From: Corvus cornix cornix
Lineage: Eukaryota > Chordata > Aves > Passeriformes > Corvidae
Direction: 5' to 3'
DNA length: 64,000 bases
Assembly (NCBI RefSeq): GCF_000738735.6
Contig: NC_046357.1
Coordinates: 23,819,084 to 23,883,083, forward strand
Shown here piece by piece: positions 1-14,200 of the stretch. Numbering within the stretch: the stretch's first letter is position 1; each line of letters starts with the position of its first letter. Below the pieces are notes generated by a model that was not told the origin of the DNA, ran no database searches, and was given only the letters and a program-made list of their open reading frames with translations. A program made the translations under genes and the position numbers.

Positions 1-3000
1 CCCTTTGGTTAGAAAAGTGGTTTAGTGGTTTCACCCAGGACATGGACCGAAGTCAGCAAAGCTGGTCCTGAGCATGACTCCACAGCCAAAGTGCTCCCAG
101 GTTACAATTACCCCTTGCTTCTCCATGTGGCAATGGGCAGCAAAATGCTGTTTTCTGTAGTCTTGAGAATGGACTTAGCTGTCAAGAGGCAGAACAAGGA
201 AGCAGCGGCCTCTTTCCTTTCATCTCCCACCTTAGAAATTAGTGATGGAAACCTTGCTGATTAAACCAACAACTCAAAAAAGCAGTTAAGTATTTAAAAC
301 CTAGATAATTTTCCAATTATGAGGAGAGAGGTGATCAACTGAGAGAAAGAGGCAGTTCTGGCTTGTAAGCAGAATCCCTCGTTCCACTTCAAGCCCATGC
401 ATAGTTCTTAAGTTTGATTTCACTCAGGATTCCTTTGCAGAAACTGATGGTATGATCTGGTTCACTATACTTTAGAGGGCATGTATTTATTATCCCATTT
501 GTTTATGTTATCTGAATATTCCAGCTTGTATCTAATATATGGAAATTACAATGGAGTTCCCCAGGAGGTCTTGAGTGCAAGAAATACGTTTATCCTGTTA
601 AAACCTGTTTTGTTAAAAAGAAACTATAAAATTAATATGAAGCTAGAATACACTGCTTTACTCCCTATAAGAGGGAGGCTGAGGCAAGCACTCATAGTCA
701 AAGAGACCTCCATCAAGCCTAGTAGGAGTTTTTTCCTGTGTAGTCTTGGCCCTTCATCCATTCCTAACTTTAGTGAATAAGCAAAGAGTTAACCTGGAAT
801 CCTTTGCCATTTGCAATCCGGTGTGCTGGTTTCCTGCGAGGGAGAGCTCAGGGTGAATTCATTTTCAGTTGAATATGTCATTAAGGAACAGGATTTATTA
901 ATGACTTATTAATGCAGACAGAGTCAAACTGAACTCTGGTACAAATCCTCTGGTATTCAAAGGAAATAACTGCTTATGAGGACATGGCCTGTATAGAGCT
1001 AGTTCCTGTCTTCAGATGCAGATATATAGGCAATATTAAGTATCCTGTTTAATATTGTACACTTATATTCATTACCACTCAGAATAATAAAAACTTCTCA
1101 TTTTACAGTGACATTTATTTACGGCTGAACATCAGCCCAGGTGAAAGAACTCCCAGTTCACTCCTGTATATAATCTCAGGTTCTGTCATTCACATGTAGA
1201 AAACTCAGCTCTCTATTTAGCACAGTGTTGGTGAAAGATAGACATTTACAGGGCCCCTCTGCCCTTGAGCTGTTCCATTAGTGCATGGAAAGCACCTTGC
1301 AGCCTGTGACAAGCGCAGCAGATCGGCACTAAATCAAAAATCAGTGCCAGCCAGGGATCTAAGCCACCATGAAGGTCACAGCCATCAGCTGCATGCCATC
1401 TCAATCCAAACAAAACACACTGGATACAGGGGGATTTTCACTACTCACAATAGGAGACAAACACATCATGTTAGAGTAATCTCCTGATAGCAGCAAAATG
1501 GGTAACTGACCTTTTAAATACTTTTGAGTATTTAATAAAAGTTTGAAGACAGGGAAAAGAGGTATTGGTAATTTTTGGGTGCTTTTTGTAGTGTAACTGA
1601 AACATTGGCTCTGTGCCAGGGCAACCCAAAATATTAACAAAGAATTTCTTTCCCAGAGCTGGGAGAGCTCGTATGTATTAGCAAGCTCATGAATTAGTAC
1701 TCTCTATTATTTTTTCCCTAAATACTCCCTGTTCTAGTAAATGCAGAGAAACTTACTCAAGTAACCTTAAACAGTGGATTAATCTGAAAGAGATTTAAGT
1801 GAAGATACAGTTGTGCAGAGCATCTTTCCTAAAATTGTGACCTAAAGGAATGTCCAGATTTGCATACTGTAACAGCAGGCAAAGATAAACGAACAGAAAA
1901 TAGAGGGATTGTTGATTAAGGGGTTTAAATAAGGCAGTCAAGAAAGGTCTACAGCCAAATTTGAAAGGAGATGAGGAGAGTTTGAAGAGTAGGGTATGAA
2001 CTGGCCAAGCCATGTGTCATGTCTCAGCCAGGCTGTATGTCTGGCCGTGCTGCATATGATCACCCAAACTGGTGTGGATATGTACAAGCTGATCTTCCTG
2101 CTGGGGTCTGGGCAGGAGATGCCTGTGTCATACACAGCTCTCCTTCTTCCCTTCACAGAAAGTAGAGGTGTTGAAAATCATTTCCCACTAAAGAGGCCTT
2201 AGGATCAAGAGGACAGAGAAGGAGGAACAGGGGTGAAGGATAAAAAAAGAAAGAGTTTCTTCCCCTGTATTCACCAGTGGCTGATCTCCCTGCTCAGCCC
2301 TGGGCCTGGAGTTTGGAGTGTCCTCTCATCTTACAGACACCTGACTGCAGGGGTGGTGGGCTGACTTACTGAGGACTGAGCACACAGGTTCCCTCTGCTA
2401 GTTTCCCCTGGGTTCACAGAGAACTCGGGAAAATTTGGGAATTTGGGAGTTAAGTCCCAGCATCAGTACAATCAGTCCCAGCTGATTTTGCTCCTTCTCT
2501 TTGGACAAATTTTGGAGTAGACCCCCCAGGTGAACCCTAGATAAAATTGCCTTCCCTTTCCCAGGTCTCTTCGCTCATACTTTGCTCAAGGGGGGTCGCT
2601 CTTACTCCCCCAAGACCAACTGTATGCTCTGACAGACAGAGTCTTATTTTCCTAGCTCTACAGTAACATATATTCTGCATGCAGAAAGAAAAGAATACAA
2701 TTATGCTGCATGTGAGTCTGTATTTGTGTGGAGGACAGAATGTTTTCCCTTCCTTCACTATACTAAATTGCAAAGCTCACATGCAACTGCATGAGAGGAA
2801 AATAAGGCCCACTTGGAAATAAAATGACCTGAAGGGGGAAGGTAAAACTGCTTCCTTTTGGAGACCACCTCCTGCTTTGGGAAGGACCATTCCTGCTAGA
2901 AATGTGAGACAAAAGGAAAGACTCTGAATGGGTAGTATAGAAATAACATTTATGTAATCTACTTGAAGTGATCTATTGAAGTGTCAAAGCTTATTTTAGC

Positions 3001-3599
3001 TATGGTATCCAGGCTCTGTCAGACTAATTGGCTGCATCATTAATTATACAGAAAGCTAATTTAAATAAGATACAAACCAATGCACCGGGTCAGGCTGTGG
3101 GTTAATCAGTGCCCAGCAGTGGATACATTCTCTTAAAAGAGTGTAAGAAGCAGGGCATATACAGAAGTAATCCCTCCTGTACCACACTTCCATGGCTCAT
3201 GAATTGTCATGTTTTAAAACCACCAATGGACCTACCTTTCAATGACGCTGCCTATTCCTTTCTTGACTATTGCAATGTATATTCCTAAATAAAGATTAAA
3301 GACTTGCCACCTTGTTTTTGGGAAATGAAGGTTTCCCTTCGAGGAGAACATTTGTAAACATGAAGGCCTTATTTACATTGCATTGCTGCTCTAAATGCTC
3401 ATTTTGCTATTAAAAAACCATGCACATCCTTGTACATGTGACTGATTCATAGATCATTCTATACAGTTTATGTGCATCTTGGTTTTGTGTCAAAATTACA
3501 CCTATATACTCGCACACACGCACACACAAGAGTACCACAACATATCTCAGGGTTTTCCTACTATCAGGTACCAACTGAAGGCAGCGTACTTGACAGCCA

Positions 3600-3800
3600 G
3601 GTGGTGCGAGGCCACTGCGAAGAGAAGGAAACCTAACGGAGCTTTCCCCCAGCCCGAGAAGTTTCCCGCGAACACTGAAAAAAAAAACCCAACCAACCCA
3701 AACGTGCCTTGGAAATGTGCGTTGTGGGCGGCTGCCACCTACTGGCACCGGGGACGAGTCCGCGGCGGGGGACCAGTCCCCGGCTCCTGGGGGCAGGATT
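3600..3800. promoter_or_regulatory. Isolated GC/CpG-rich patch
   Basis: About 200 bp with many CpG dinucleotides (CCGGGGACGAGTCCGCGG and neighbours) within AT-rich surroundings. No adjacent exon or start codon context was recognised, so a promoter is possible but unsupported. It encloses the CTCF-like motif listed separately. Confidence 0.35.
3730..3745 (-). promoter_or_regulatory. Candidate CTCF binding site
   Basis: The reverse strand reads CCAGTAGGTGGCAGCC, which fits every position of the vertebrate CTCF core consensus CCASYAGRKGGCRSYV. It lies in the GC-rich patch between AT-rich flanks. CTCF sites mark insulators and loop anchors. Occupancy cannot be judged from sequence alone. Confidence 0.5.
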
Positions 3801-6800
3801 TTCCTCCTTTTAGCTGGAACCTAGGGTCAGAATTTTGTCTTCCTTGTGCCTTCCATAAAGCCATGCACACATCTGAATGGCATTATTTTATTTAAACTCC
3901 CCATAATGGCAGTTTTGTATACTCTTGAGTGAGGGAGCTGCCTGAAAAGAAGTCAGCATGAAGTGTCCTCTCCTTTTTCCTTTTTCTTTTTCTTGATAGT
4001 TAATAAAGTTTTTGTATTCATCAATCATCGGAAGTCAGCCTGGGAGTGTACTCTGTTTAAACGCTCTGGCTTTTCACTTAATGCATCCCATCTGTTTCTG
4101 AAATAAATTGCAATAATCCGTGTTTAATGTTAATCAATGTATTACTAAATATGCAAATTATATTAAAAGACGTGGTTTGAAAAAGCTTTCATTTGTAAAT
4201 ATGGTAGCTGAAAACAGGAAGCATATCTAAAAGCCATTTAGATACAGTAGCCTAACTCTAACAGTGTGGCTGATTTATAAAGCAGTTTGCAAGTTGATCT
4301 TTCTCCCACAAGGGGATATGTAAAACTGTTGCATATCAGATTTTGTTAACATCTGATGGGTTACTGCTAACAGTGTAAAGGCCTAATATTCACAACCATG
4401 TCTCTTATTTAAATTAAAGCAATCTTATTCCAGCTTTCTAATTTTTTGTGCTCATCCTAACATATGAATTTACATGAAGAGTTTATGAATCACAGTGAAA
4501 GCAATTTGAACAAGCTTTTCAATCAGCGTTACATCTTACTGCCTGATTTAGATAATTCATTGTCTAAGGGGCTCTTCTGGCCTCTCATTCTCCTTTCCAG
4601 GGGCCTCCGTCTATGAAGCTGGCTGTCCCTCTTGGTGTGGCCACAGTCTCTCCACTCCAGTGCACCACTTTGCAGGAGGGTCCTATTGCAGGGCCCTCGT
4701 GGTGCTGCTCCCATCACCAGTGTGGCTCCACACCCCTGTTCACAGAGGCTCTACGGCATTTCTTGTGCAGCTGTGTTAGACACAGATGGTCATTTGCACT
4801 GGTTGACTTTCCATGGGGCAGTGGAAGTGCATCTGCAAAAAGACTATAGGCAGGACACAATCCCTGAGCCCAGACTCACGGCACTGAACACAGGAAAGAG
4901 AATGCTGGTGAGGAGTGTTGGAGGGAAGATCCAGCTAGGAAGATAAATGCTGAGACATTCTGCAGAGGTGGCTCTTTGTGGTCTCAGCCAAAGGTTACCC
5001 ACTTCCTCTCCGCCTCTTCTTTGCTTTGTTTTTCTGTTCACACTCCTGCTACCCTCTGGAGAGACTGCTTGATGTAACCAACTCTTCTCCATGATGGAGC
5101 AGCCCTACCTGGAAGACCCAGGTACCACAGACAAGGATGGGTAGAAGAGGAAGCTGTGACCACTGCAGCAGCTGCTCATGATGAAGCAGAGGGGAAGGCC
5201 AGGAGGTAATGAAAATGTAAAGCATCTTTTGAGATAGTAAGTGTCCCTTGGCTGACAGTGTTTGCTCAAGTATATGTTTAGTTTGACAATATTCTTTTCT
5301 TTTCCCATGCTGTGTTATAGAATATCCTTGACATTTCAGGATATAAGGTAAGCTCTAAACATAATTATTTGAAAGATAGTTTACCCTTTACCCTGGAGAA
5401 GGTGAAGTCTTAACTGCTTGAGAGGTAGTTTGTGGTTTGCTTTTCTTTCATATTATTTTTTTATCTCTTTCCCCTGTTGCAGCTTCCTATGAAGCGTCCA
5501 GTGAAATTTACTGGGATGTACCAGAGTAGAAGGACCAGGAAACCAATCTATCATTAAACTCACCTGTGCTCAATGGGGATCTCTTGGGTCCTTACATATT
5601 TGCTCTAATTTCCACACCTTTGGGAAATGGGACAAAATTTTGAATTAATTTTAGAATAAAAAAGACCAAATATAGGACAGTTTTGACTGTGCCTCTTTCC
5701 AATGACCATTTGATTACATATTATTAAATGTGATGGCTTTGCTACAGTTTCCACGAGAAGCTGAGCTAAGTTTTACTCCAAAGTTTTAGGTGTTCTGAGA
5801 CTCAGACCTGGTCTATATGTGTGAGCAAACCTCCCAGGAGCTAAAAGTGGAAGCAAGGTTAGCAGAAGCCCTGTGAACCGAAACTGCTGAGTTTCATGTG
5901 GCTCTATATGTGAACAGTGCCACATTTCAATAGCCCTGCAACACCACCAATCAGCCAGAGATGGGGAGAAAGCGTGAGCACTAGTGATCTACTGTCACGC
6001 ATTTACGTTCAAATATATGCAAGCATTTCCCTTTTTGCCCTATAAACTTAATAGAACTATTTTGTGAATTCAAAACATGAAAAGTAAATAAAACTTCCTC
6101 CTTTACCCTTGGAGAAGAGATAAGAGGGACAAGGTTACAAGCAAGGTTTTAAGAAGATGTAAGGCTGTAACAGCTGTGTTGAGTACTATACTTTCCTTCA
6201 TGGCGTGGACTCTGAGGGAATGCTACGCTGATGAACTAATTGAGATTTCCCTGTTGGTGCTTATGTCTAGGTACTCCCAAGGGTACCCTGGGCAAGGTGA
6301 TACAGCACCCTTTATCCCTCTTAATAGGAAGAGGCCCTTCGTGAGTTTCTCCCAAGAGGCATTTTTCAGTGCCACAACCCTAGGAGCTGAGTCCCCACTT
6401 GTAGATACGATGTAGCGGCTTGGTTTGACTTTCCTTTGCAAAGTCATGCTCTTCCCTCATGTCACAAAGCCCTAGAGGTTTGCCCTGGGGATTTTGGGGA
6501 TGACACTGTGTTTGGTGACTGAGACTGCCCTTACAGAATTTTTTTAATCTTGTCTAGTCAAATCAAAAAAGTGAAAGTAACAAAAAGGTCTGGAGTGAAG
6601 ATCCTGATTCATAGAGGATTTATTGACAGTACCTTTGAAAGTACTGCTTAATATGCAAGGTAAACAAATTAAAATCCCAGCTTGTGGTCCAAGGGCATTC
6701 ACAAATTAGAAATGACCCCCTGCCTGCCGTGGGAGTGCTAATGATGTGAAAGCTGAAAGGAAGAGAATCCTCTTGGGAGAAGAGAGTGGGTCAGAGGGGC

Positions 6801-7902
6801 TTTTGTAATCTACCAATCTGTTTGGCTTTGACAGGCTCTTTGTCTAACATAGGAGATGACAAGAGGAGCTCAGGCGCCTGGCAAAGATGGGAATGACTGC
6901 CTACAAGCTTTATGTATTTGTCATTTTGTGTTCACTCAGTTGTTGGTATCTCTTGGCTGCCTCTGTCCAGGGAAACACTTCCCCTCACCTGCAGCTATGG
7001 GCAGAAAGCAGAAGCAGCCTAAGTCACTATCACAGAGTATGACACAACGTGGAGCTTAAATCACAGGTCCAGTAACTCTGTTTTGTTTCACATCTGTTTT
7101 AATCACAAAAGTTGCCTCTACTCCAGACCTGAGAAAGCGAAAAGGTATCCACTGTACCCTGAGTCCACATCTCACTCATGGGCTGACATGGAGAGCGCAG
7201 TGCAGGTGGTGGCAGTGTTGGTATCAACTGCAGCAACTCATTGATGTGGTCTGAAGGCAGAGTTGGTGTTGACAAGGACCATGCCTAGGAACCAGACTTT
7301 TCTACACACACTGACTGTTAGGAGTTCTACTACCTTGCACAAGAAAGCAAAGCTCTGTCTCCAAGGATGTATACACAATTTTCCTTGACTCTGTGAAGAA
7401 TCTGAGTGAAGTTCTAGCCCCACTAAAATAAAAAAAGGGAAAACCATGTCATCACCTTCATATAATGCTAATGTGGATATCCAGATCCAGACACAGGTGG
7501 ATATGCATGGAATTCCAGATGGCTATCTAGAAAGTGCAGGCAAGGGGCTCTGACTGTTCTTTAGCTGTGAAGAAAAAAAAATCTTCTCTGTTAAGAGATA
7601 CTTTCTGTTTAGCTTAAATAAGGAAGTTTTAAACAGAATGGGTTGCTCAAAATTATAATAGTGTGTGACTTAATCTGCTCTTTGCTTGGCTCTACTTGCT
7701 CAGCACAAGCAGCTGGATTTGCTGGAGCCCTGGGCCTCAAGCTGGGAACTTTCACCCAGATATGTTGGAACAGAGTGGATTTGCTTACTAGCTGGTACAG
7801 TGTTGTGTTTTTTCTTTAGTTTGGGAAGAATATTAATAACACAGTGATGTTTAGTTGTTGCTAAGTGATTTTTATCCCAAGTCTAGGCCTTTTTTCATTA
7901 CT

Positions 7903-8240
7903 ATGTCCTGACTGATTTAGTGCACAAGAAACACAAACCAGAAGACAAGGAGCTGCAGCCATCAGCGGAAGCTACAGCTCGACAAGATAAGAGCAGTTAA
8001 CAGCCGGGCTGAGGGGAGACAGAGAAAGAATCCAATAAGGTGTTAGAAGACCCCAGCCCAAAAATCACCACTGGACTTGAAATCATGTGAAGAGAGCGTG
8101 AGGGCAGGTGCATAAATCCTGAGGTCTAATTGCCTGGAGATTTTTTTCTTCTGGGTCAGTATAAGCTGGTCTGGTGCTGTACCACTCTATTAAATTATTT
8201 CTTTTTATGAATCTGACACCTGAGACTCTGCTGCGGAAAA
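7903..8240 (+). mobile_element. Solo-LTR-like fragment of an avian endogenous retrovirus
   Basis: The block has LTR-like architecture: a purine-rich 5' half, then a pyrimidine-rich stretch and an ATTAAA polyadenylation-like hexamer near 8190 (context ACTCTATTAAATTATTTC), followed by a short U5-like tail. The text resembles dispersed avian LTRs I recognise, but I cannot assign a family. Borders are approximate and no target-site duplication was confirmed. No gag, pol or env coding was seen on either side, so it is probably a solo LTR. Confidence 0.42.
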
Positions 8241-8249
8241 CCCAGGATA

Positions 8250-11200
8250 AATAAAGGGTTCCTAAAGGAGGAAGTACACCTGAGAGTGAGCGTTTGTGCA
8301 AGGATTTGAAAGGGAGCCCATCAGCCCCGCTGAGAACAGACTCCAGTCCCAGCAGGGAAAGCCTGGGTGGTGTGTGTGACACTCCTTGAATGGTGAGAGA
8401 ATTCTTGGGCTGTGGCTTCTCCTTTAACAACCTCATCCTTTTCCTTTGCTTCTCTTGAATTCTCTCTTGGATCCAGAACTGATGCAGCAAAGGTACCATT
8501 TGGATATAACCACAGCTACAAAAAAAAAAGGAGATGGTGGTTCCAAGGCCATATTCACAAAGAAGCACTTGCAGAAATGGCCATGCTATTCAACAATCTC
8601 TTTTTAAAAGCTGGTGCTGGACCAGACCTGAATGGCAGTGTAGCAAGCTGCCTGGTTAGTGGCACAGCTGCTTCAGCTGCTTTGTAAGTCTACACATTCC
8701 AAAAGCTGTTCCTGATTTTTGGCTGTTTAGAACCCCTTAAGTTGTGTTTCCCTGAGGCAGTGAGCACTGACAGCTGCGGGCAGCCTTTCTTTGGTGAACA
8801 GCACTCAGCACTTCTGAAAAAGCACCTTAAGCCTGCCACCCCACACCAAAACACCCCAAAATGTGGTCATTCAAGGTGGAAGCTACTGAGCTTTGTTCTT
8901 CAAAGGTTCACTGGCACTTAGACCCTTGGTAGTTCTTGATGGGAAACATGTTTAACATGTCCCAAGAAGAGAAGAGCAAGAGACCAAAGATGTCCGTTTT
9001 TCAACTTGTGACCGACTGAGTCCCCGCAAATTCTGTCTCACCTCCATCCTTCCCCGCTCATACTGAGGAGGTTATCCTTGAGCCTGCCAGGGTGCTGAAC
9101 ATGGTCAAAGCTGCTGAATCACGCACCACATCATTTTTATCTGTTCAGAACACCATCATTTTTAAAGGCTGTCAGAGGAAGGAGAGGAGCAATGGGCCTG
9201 GTGTTTCCCCATTCCCTCACATGAGGCAGCAGCTGTGGCTAGCCCCAGGGCAGGAACATATCTTTTTTGTCCCCTAATTTTTTCAGACAGGCTGAGGCTG
9301 CCTGTATGGTGGCTCCTTGTAAAAAGCAGCTCTTGCCTGCAAAAATCAATAACTGGGCTTTTTGTCTCTTCAGCTCCATGCTGAATGACAAAATGCTAAA
9401 ACCATCTGTCCTCAAAGTCTACATTTCAGTCATATCAGAAGTTTCAGTTTTTACTTATGGAGGTTCCCTCAAGTACAATCCTCTCACAAAATTACACATG
9501 GTCTCTGATAGACACCATCCTCTGATTCTTTATTTAATCAAAAATGAGTAGTGAGACAAGGTGAGACTATGCTACAGAGTTTGCAGTCTCACAAGTCTAT
9601 GGACCAAAGAGGAGGTATGAATGGGTTTGCAACCTCCCAGCATCAGTATAATAAAGAGGTCAGGAAGGAGAGCCCAGATGCTGAGGTGGAGAGCAAAATT
9701 ATATCTTGGAAAGAAGGAAAAAGAACAGTTCAGAAGTACAGAAAAGTACATAGGAATACTTTGTTTCTCACTTTGCTGACTTGTCCGGGAATGAACAGAT
9801 TAGCTATTGAAATCTGGTAGAAGAATACATACCATGATCCTTGTCACTGGATGTCACAGTCAGAAAAAAATTCAAGATGTTTTTAAACATTTTTAAACAG
9901 TGAGGTGAATCAAGCCCTGAAGTAGCTGGAAAACGTGCATGCTGGACTCGGTCACATGAAATCCCTACATGGAGAACATCTGCCTTTATGAGGATTCACT
10001 GCAGCTTGTGTGGAAGCTGGCTATAGAAATGGTTGGGTGAAGTGTTCTGGTTTGTGTTACATGGAAGATATGAGTTACCAAACACAGTAAGTAGCTCTTT
10101 CTGGCTTATAATTTATTTCTGAGGTGATAGGCTTGTTTGGAAGAATGCCTGGGAGAAAAGAAGTGGAAATGTTTAGAGAGGTCTGAAAGCTTATTGAAAT
10201 GCTCCTCAAGCCAGGACACTGTGGAGACAATGCACTACTCAAGAAAGCAGTTTTGAAAAAGAAGAGATAACCTTGACCAATGTTGGTATCAACATAGCCT
10301 GTCCTATTATAAGAGGAAGAGGAGACAGGAGTTGGAGTGTAATTTTGAGGATCCCTGTTTAGCCAGGGAATCTGATTCTCCTGAAATACATGTTGCTTCT
10401 ACACCAGGTTGTTCTGTCGACCAAGGTTCCCACTATCATTGGTCATTCATTTTAACAATTTTTGTGAGCCTTTTTTACCCTTTTTGTCATGAAAGGTATA
10501 AGGGAACAGGTTATTTTGAATCATTTACACACTTAATGGAAGATTGCAGGTCTCACCCAAATTGTCTTGTAGTCCAGATGCAGCATTTGCTTGTACTTGC
10601 TCTGGAAAACAACCACAGCAAGTTTCAACTGGAAGGAGGCAAGGAAAGTCACACAGCAACAGAACAAATGACACAGCTGGTTAGGTAACAGTCAGACACT
10701 GAGTGCTGTATCATCCAGACTCTTCTGCCCCAAAATTGGCCTTGAGAACAACATTTCTAAGCTTCCAACTGTACATTCTCTAAGGATTTAAGAGATCAAG
10801 GCCAAAGAAAATGGGGACCTCTCCTGACTTAACCTTACAAATTACTTCAAGGCAGAATTTGTATGAAAAGGCAGCAAAGGATAAGGCCTAATACCACTGG
10901 TCTTCTTGTGGCATTTCAGTAGTTTCACACAGAGAAGGGAGTCAGAATTAGAAAATCATTGTACTTATTGACACAGTATGAATTAACATAGTAATATTTT
11001 TTAACCATGGTATGCATAGAAAGGAACTTTTCCCTAGCTAATCTTATAAATCATTATTGCTCATCAATTATAATTTTTGTTTGAACTTATTATGTAAAGT
11101 TGAATGACATTTTATTTCAAACTCTGCAGACTGAAATGTGAAAGAAAAAAACCTCAATATCTGGTGCTCATGTAACCTGTACTTTGGTGTATTTCTTAAC

Positions 11201-14200
11201 TGGAGGCTGGACTTCACAGTCACACCATATCTTGTATTTTATGACTGAGCCTTTACTCCTTCAGATATTTAGAATTAGTTGACTAATTCCAAGTAAGTTA
11301 CTTCGAATAAATTAATAAATAATATGCTCAAGGATTTGGCTTTATTCTTTTAACCTGAGCAGGAAGATTTCTCTTGAATAACAGAAAGGGCATGAAACCC
11401 AGTTATCAGCATGTGGCCCACATAGTGTTCAGGCAGCATTCTTACACACAGAATGCCTTTTAATATTTTGGTGACACAATTCAGGCACTGCACATAGCAC
11501 ATGTGATGGAAATACTTTGCTATATTGGATCTTATAAAACAAATGCTGAAATTTCCCCATCACCACCTTGCTCAGTTCAGAGATAAGAGATAGGTATACG
11601 CATCTTTCATATCTATCTAATTGTATGTCCCTGCTCATTACTTAGTGGCCTTCTGCCAGACTGGTGCACGATGACAGGAGCATCAAAGGGGTTTTCCAGG
11701 ATAACCACCACCTCTGTGTGCCATTATGCAGCCCCTTAAGAGCTTCTGTGACCAAAACCTTGCTTTTGATAAAAAACCTTCCCAATTACCAGCCTCCTTC
11801 TAGTGTCTCCATGATACACAAGGCAGCGCTGTTGTCCCCTTTTCACCTGTGTTTGGTTGAGCTGAATTTCTGGTGTCACATGATATGATGAGCCTTGGGG
11901 TTAAGGTGACTGCTCCACACTCATGCATGGGTGTGACTTAGTGGAGAGCCAGACTTGCAGATGACATGGTGCATCAGGTCTTGCCTAGCATCCTGTATGC
12001 TGGTCTCTATAAATATCTGTACTAGAAGTACCTCACCATTGTAGCTGCAGAGATTAGCTGCACATTTGCATCACACTGCCAGTGCACTCATATGGGCAAG
12101 AACTGAGTGTCACCCCAAGGGAATTAAAAAAATTAACATTCGAGGACATTCAATAACTTCTTCTTTGGCAAGGTAAGAAGTGACCTGTCCTTTCATTGTG
12201 ATTACTTAATGTGCTGTAGGTATTGAAGGTATTTTGCTGTAGCTGCCAGAGTATTCACTACAGCTGGGACAGTGAGGCTTTTTCCATTTTGGACCTCTTT
12301 GCTACATGTATGAAACTTTACTGTGATCAGCTGTCAGGCTATATTTTACCTGTCAAGATGAGTTTTCTTTTTTGTAAGGGCAAGGGATTCTCTCAAGCTT
12401 TTCTGAATTAGGGAAGAAGAGAATACCTTGTGATAATTTCTGGACTTTCTATGAAGGGGACAGGGTGTTAAAATTTTAAGTCTATCCATAGATTTAAACA
12501 TATCCTTAACTAAATATCGCTAGAAAACTTAGGATGAAAAAATGTGTTTGACAAATACGAAAACAACTGAACAGAAATGTGTAATGTGCAAGACAGCCCA
12601 AAGGGTAACTCATAAACCTTTGTGAACAAATATACATGGCTTTGTTTCAAAATCCATTTAAATTCAAGAAGTTTTTCATTTGTCCAGCCCACCACCGGCA
12701 AAAGTCTTGTATAAACCAAGGCTTGGTCCTTATACTGAAAAATATACTGGAATGACTTTTCAGAAAGACCATTGAGAGCTTTAGGGCTGAAACACAACAA
12801 AGACAGATGAAGCTTGAATTTCAAACATTCCCTCTGTGCCTTCTGGCTACTCACAGTCTTACAGTGCGGCAGCAATTTGGGTTTTTTTGCTTTAGGAACT
12901 GTAATTGATAATACTCTGATTTAGTAACTCCTCCTAAAGTACACTCTTAAAGATATCCAGGGCAGCGTGTAGGTCGATTTTTATTTATGACCTATTACAT
13001 ACTGATATATTTTAGCAGTAATTTAAATTAGCTCCATTTGCTTTATTAAATATGATTACTGTGTGTTTGTGCTCTGTATCCCACTGGAATCCTAAAGAGG
13101 GACAAAGATTCCATTTGTCTGAGTGTTGCACAAATACAAACTAAAATGGTCTGCCTTTCAAAGAGGTTAAAATCCAAATAAAAGCAGAGGTTGCAAAGAG
13201 TTGCAGGTGGGGCAGCCCCTGGTGCACATGATTAGGTGACAATTTTGGTCAGAGCTGTAAGGACAACTTGCAGCACATCAGCCCAATGGTTTCTAAGGGA
13301 GTTGTGGGTTTTGTTGCAGAGAAAACTTGGAAGAAAGGATTTGAGGGGCGAACATGAAGTTTTTTTGTGGGCACTCTTCCCACCAGACAGTACCAGACAG
13401 TGTGGAAGAAAGCACTTAGGTATTCACTAGCAAAGTAACATCTGGGTATGAGAGAGCTGAAAGGGAATAAACACTGCAAAAGTGACACTAGACCCCAGCT
13501 TTGAACCGTGAAGCTGATGGCGAAAGAAATGCTTCAGCAGGGAGCAACTCAGCTGAGGAGCTACGTGGGGTAGTCTGAGTAAATCTCTGTGGGAGCCATC
13601 CCTCCTCTGGTGAATGAGGGACCTGAAGATGAGCCATAAGCACCCTCTGTACATAAACAGAGTGACTATGTTAGGAGGTACAAGTTGTGCTCTTTGCAAA
13701 GGCCTACCTGGTACTCCTGGAAGCAAACAAATCCAACCAGAATCACACTGGTTTCATGTAGTCATAATATTGAATTCTGCCTGGATTTCATTGTAACCCA
13801 GCATCAGTTAATATCCGTATGTTGTAAGGTATTAGCCACAACTGGATTTACGCTTTTCTCATAAATTAGTTGCAAAGTACTTTACTGCAACTGTGATCTT
13901 CCAAATTAAAATGGTATCTTTTATTGAATAGCTGTTGCAGGACATCATCCGGTTATGGACTTTAATATCTGGAATATAGTATAATTTACATCATTCCATC
14001 AAACATCTATCAGATTTCAAGCTGGGTTTTAGGCTACTGCATTTGAATCACCAAAACATGTACAAATTGGAAAACTCAAGAAAGAAAAAGGATCAGCTTA
14101 TGGCTTTAATTTCTTTGTTTAAATCTACCATGAGGGTGAAGAAAATTTCTTTTTAAACAAAAGAATCAGATCCATTCCTTATGAAAACAAGCGATTTAGA

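Larger units (their letters stand above)
1..7900. other. Intergenic DNA with no supportable gene
   Basis: AT-rich, with stop codons in all frames. The longest open frames (for example 3470-3895 +) have no recognisable domain, no splice context and no conserved composition. I see no CR1 or LTR in this stretch. Short runs rich in TAAT/ATTA motifs (about 2985-3070 and 4085-4170) look like possible conserved non-coding elements, and a GC-rich patch lies near 3600-3800. Human synteny (OTP next to WDR41) would make this the OTP-WDR41 interval, but no OTP exon is visible here. Confidence 0.6.

Noticed and set aside
3470..3895. 141-codon open frame on the + strand
   Set aside because: It runs across a CA microsatellite and a GC-rich patch; the product is compositionally odd with no known fold. 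It is more likely non-coding regulatory DNA.
8083..8568. 161-codon open frame on the - strand, the longest in the window
   Set aside because: It is antisense to an LTR-like block, has low-complexity composition (poly-K/F from A/T runs), shows no recognisable domain and has no splice or promoter context.
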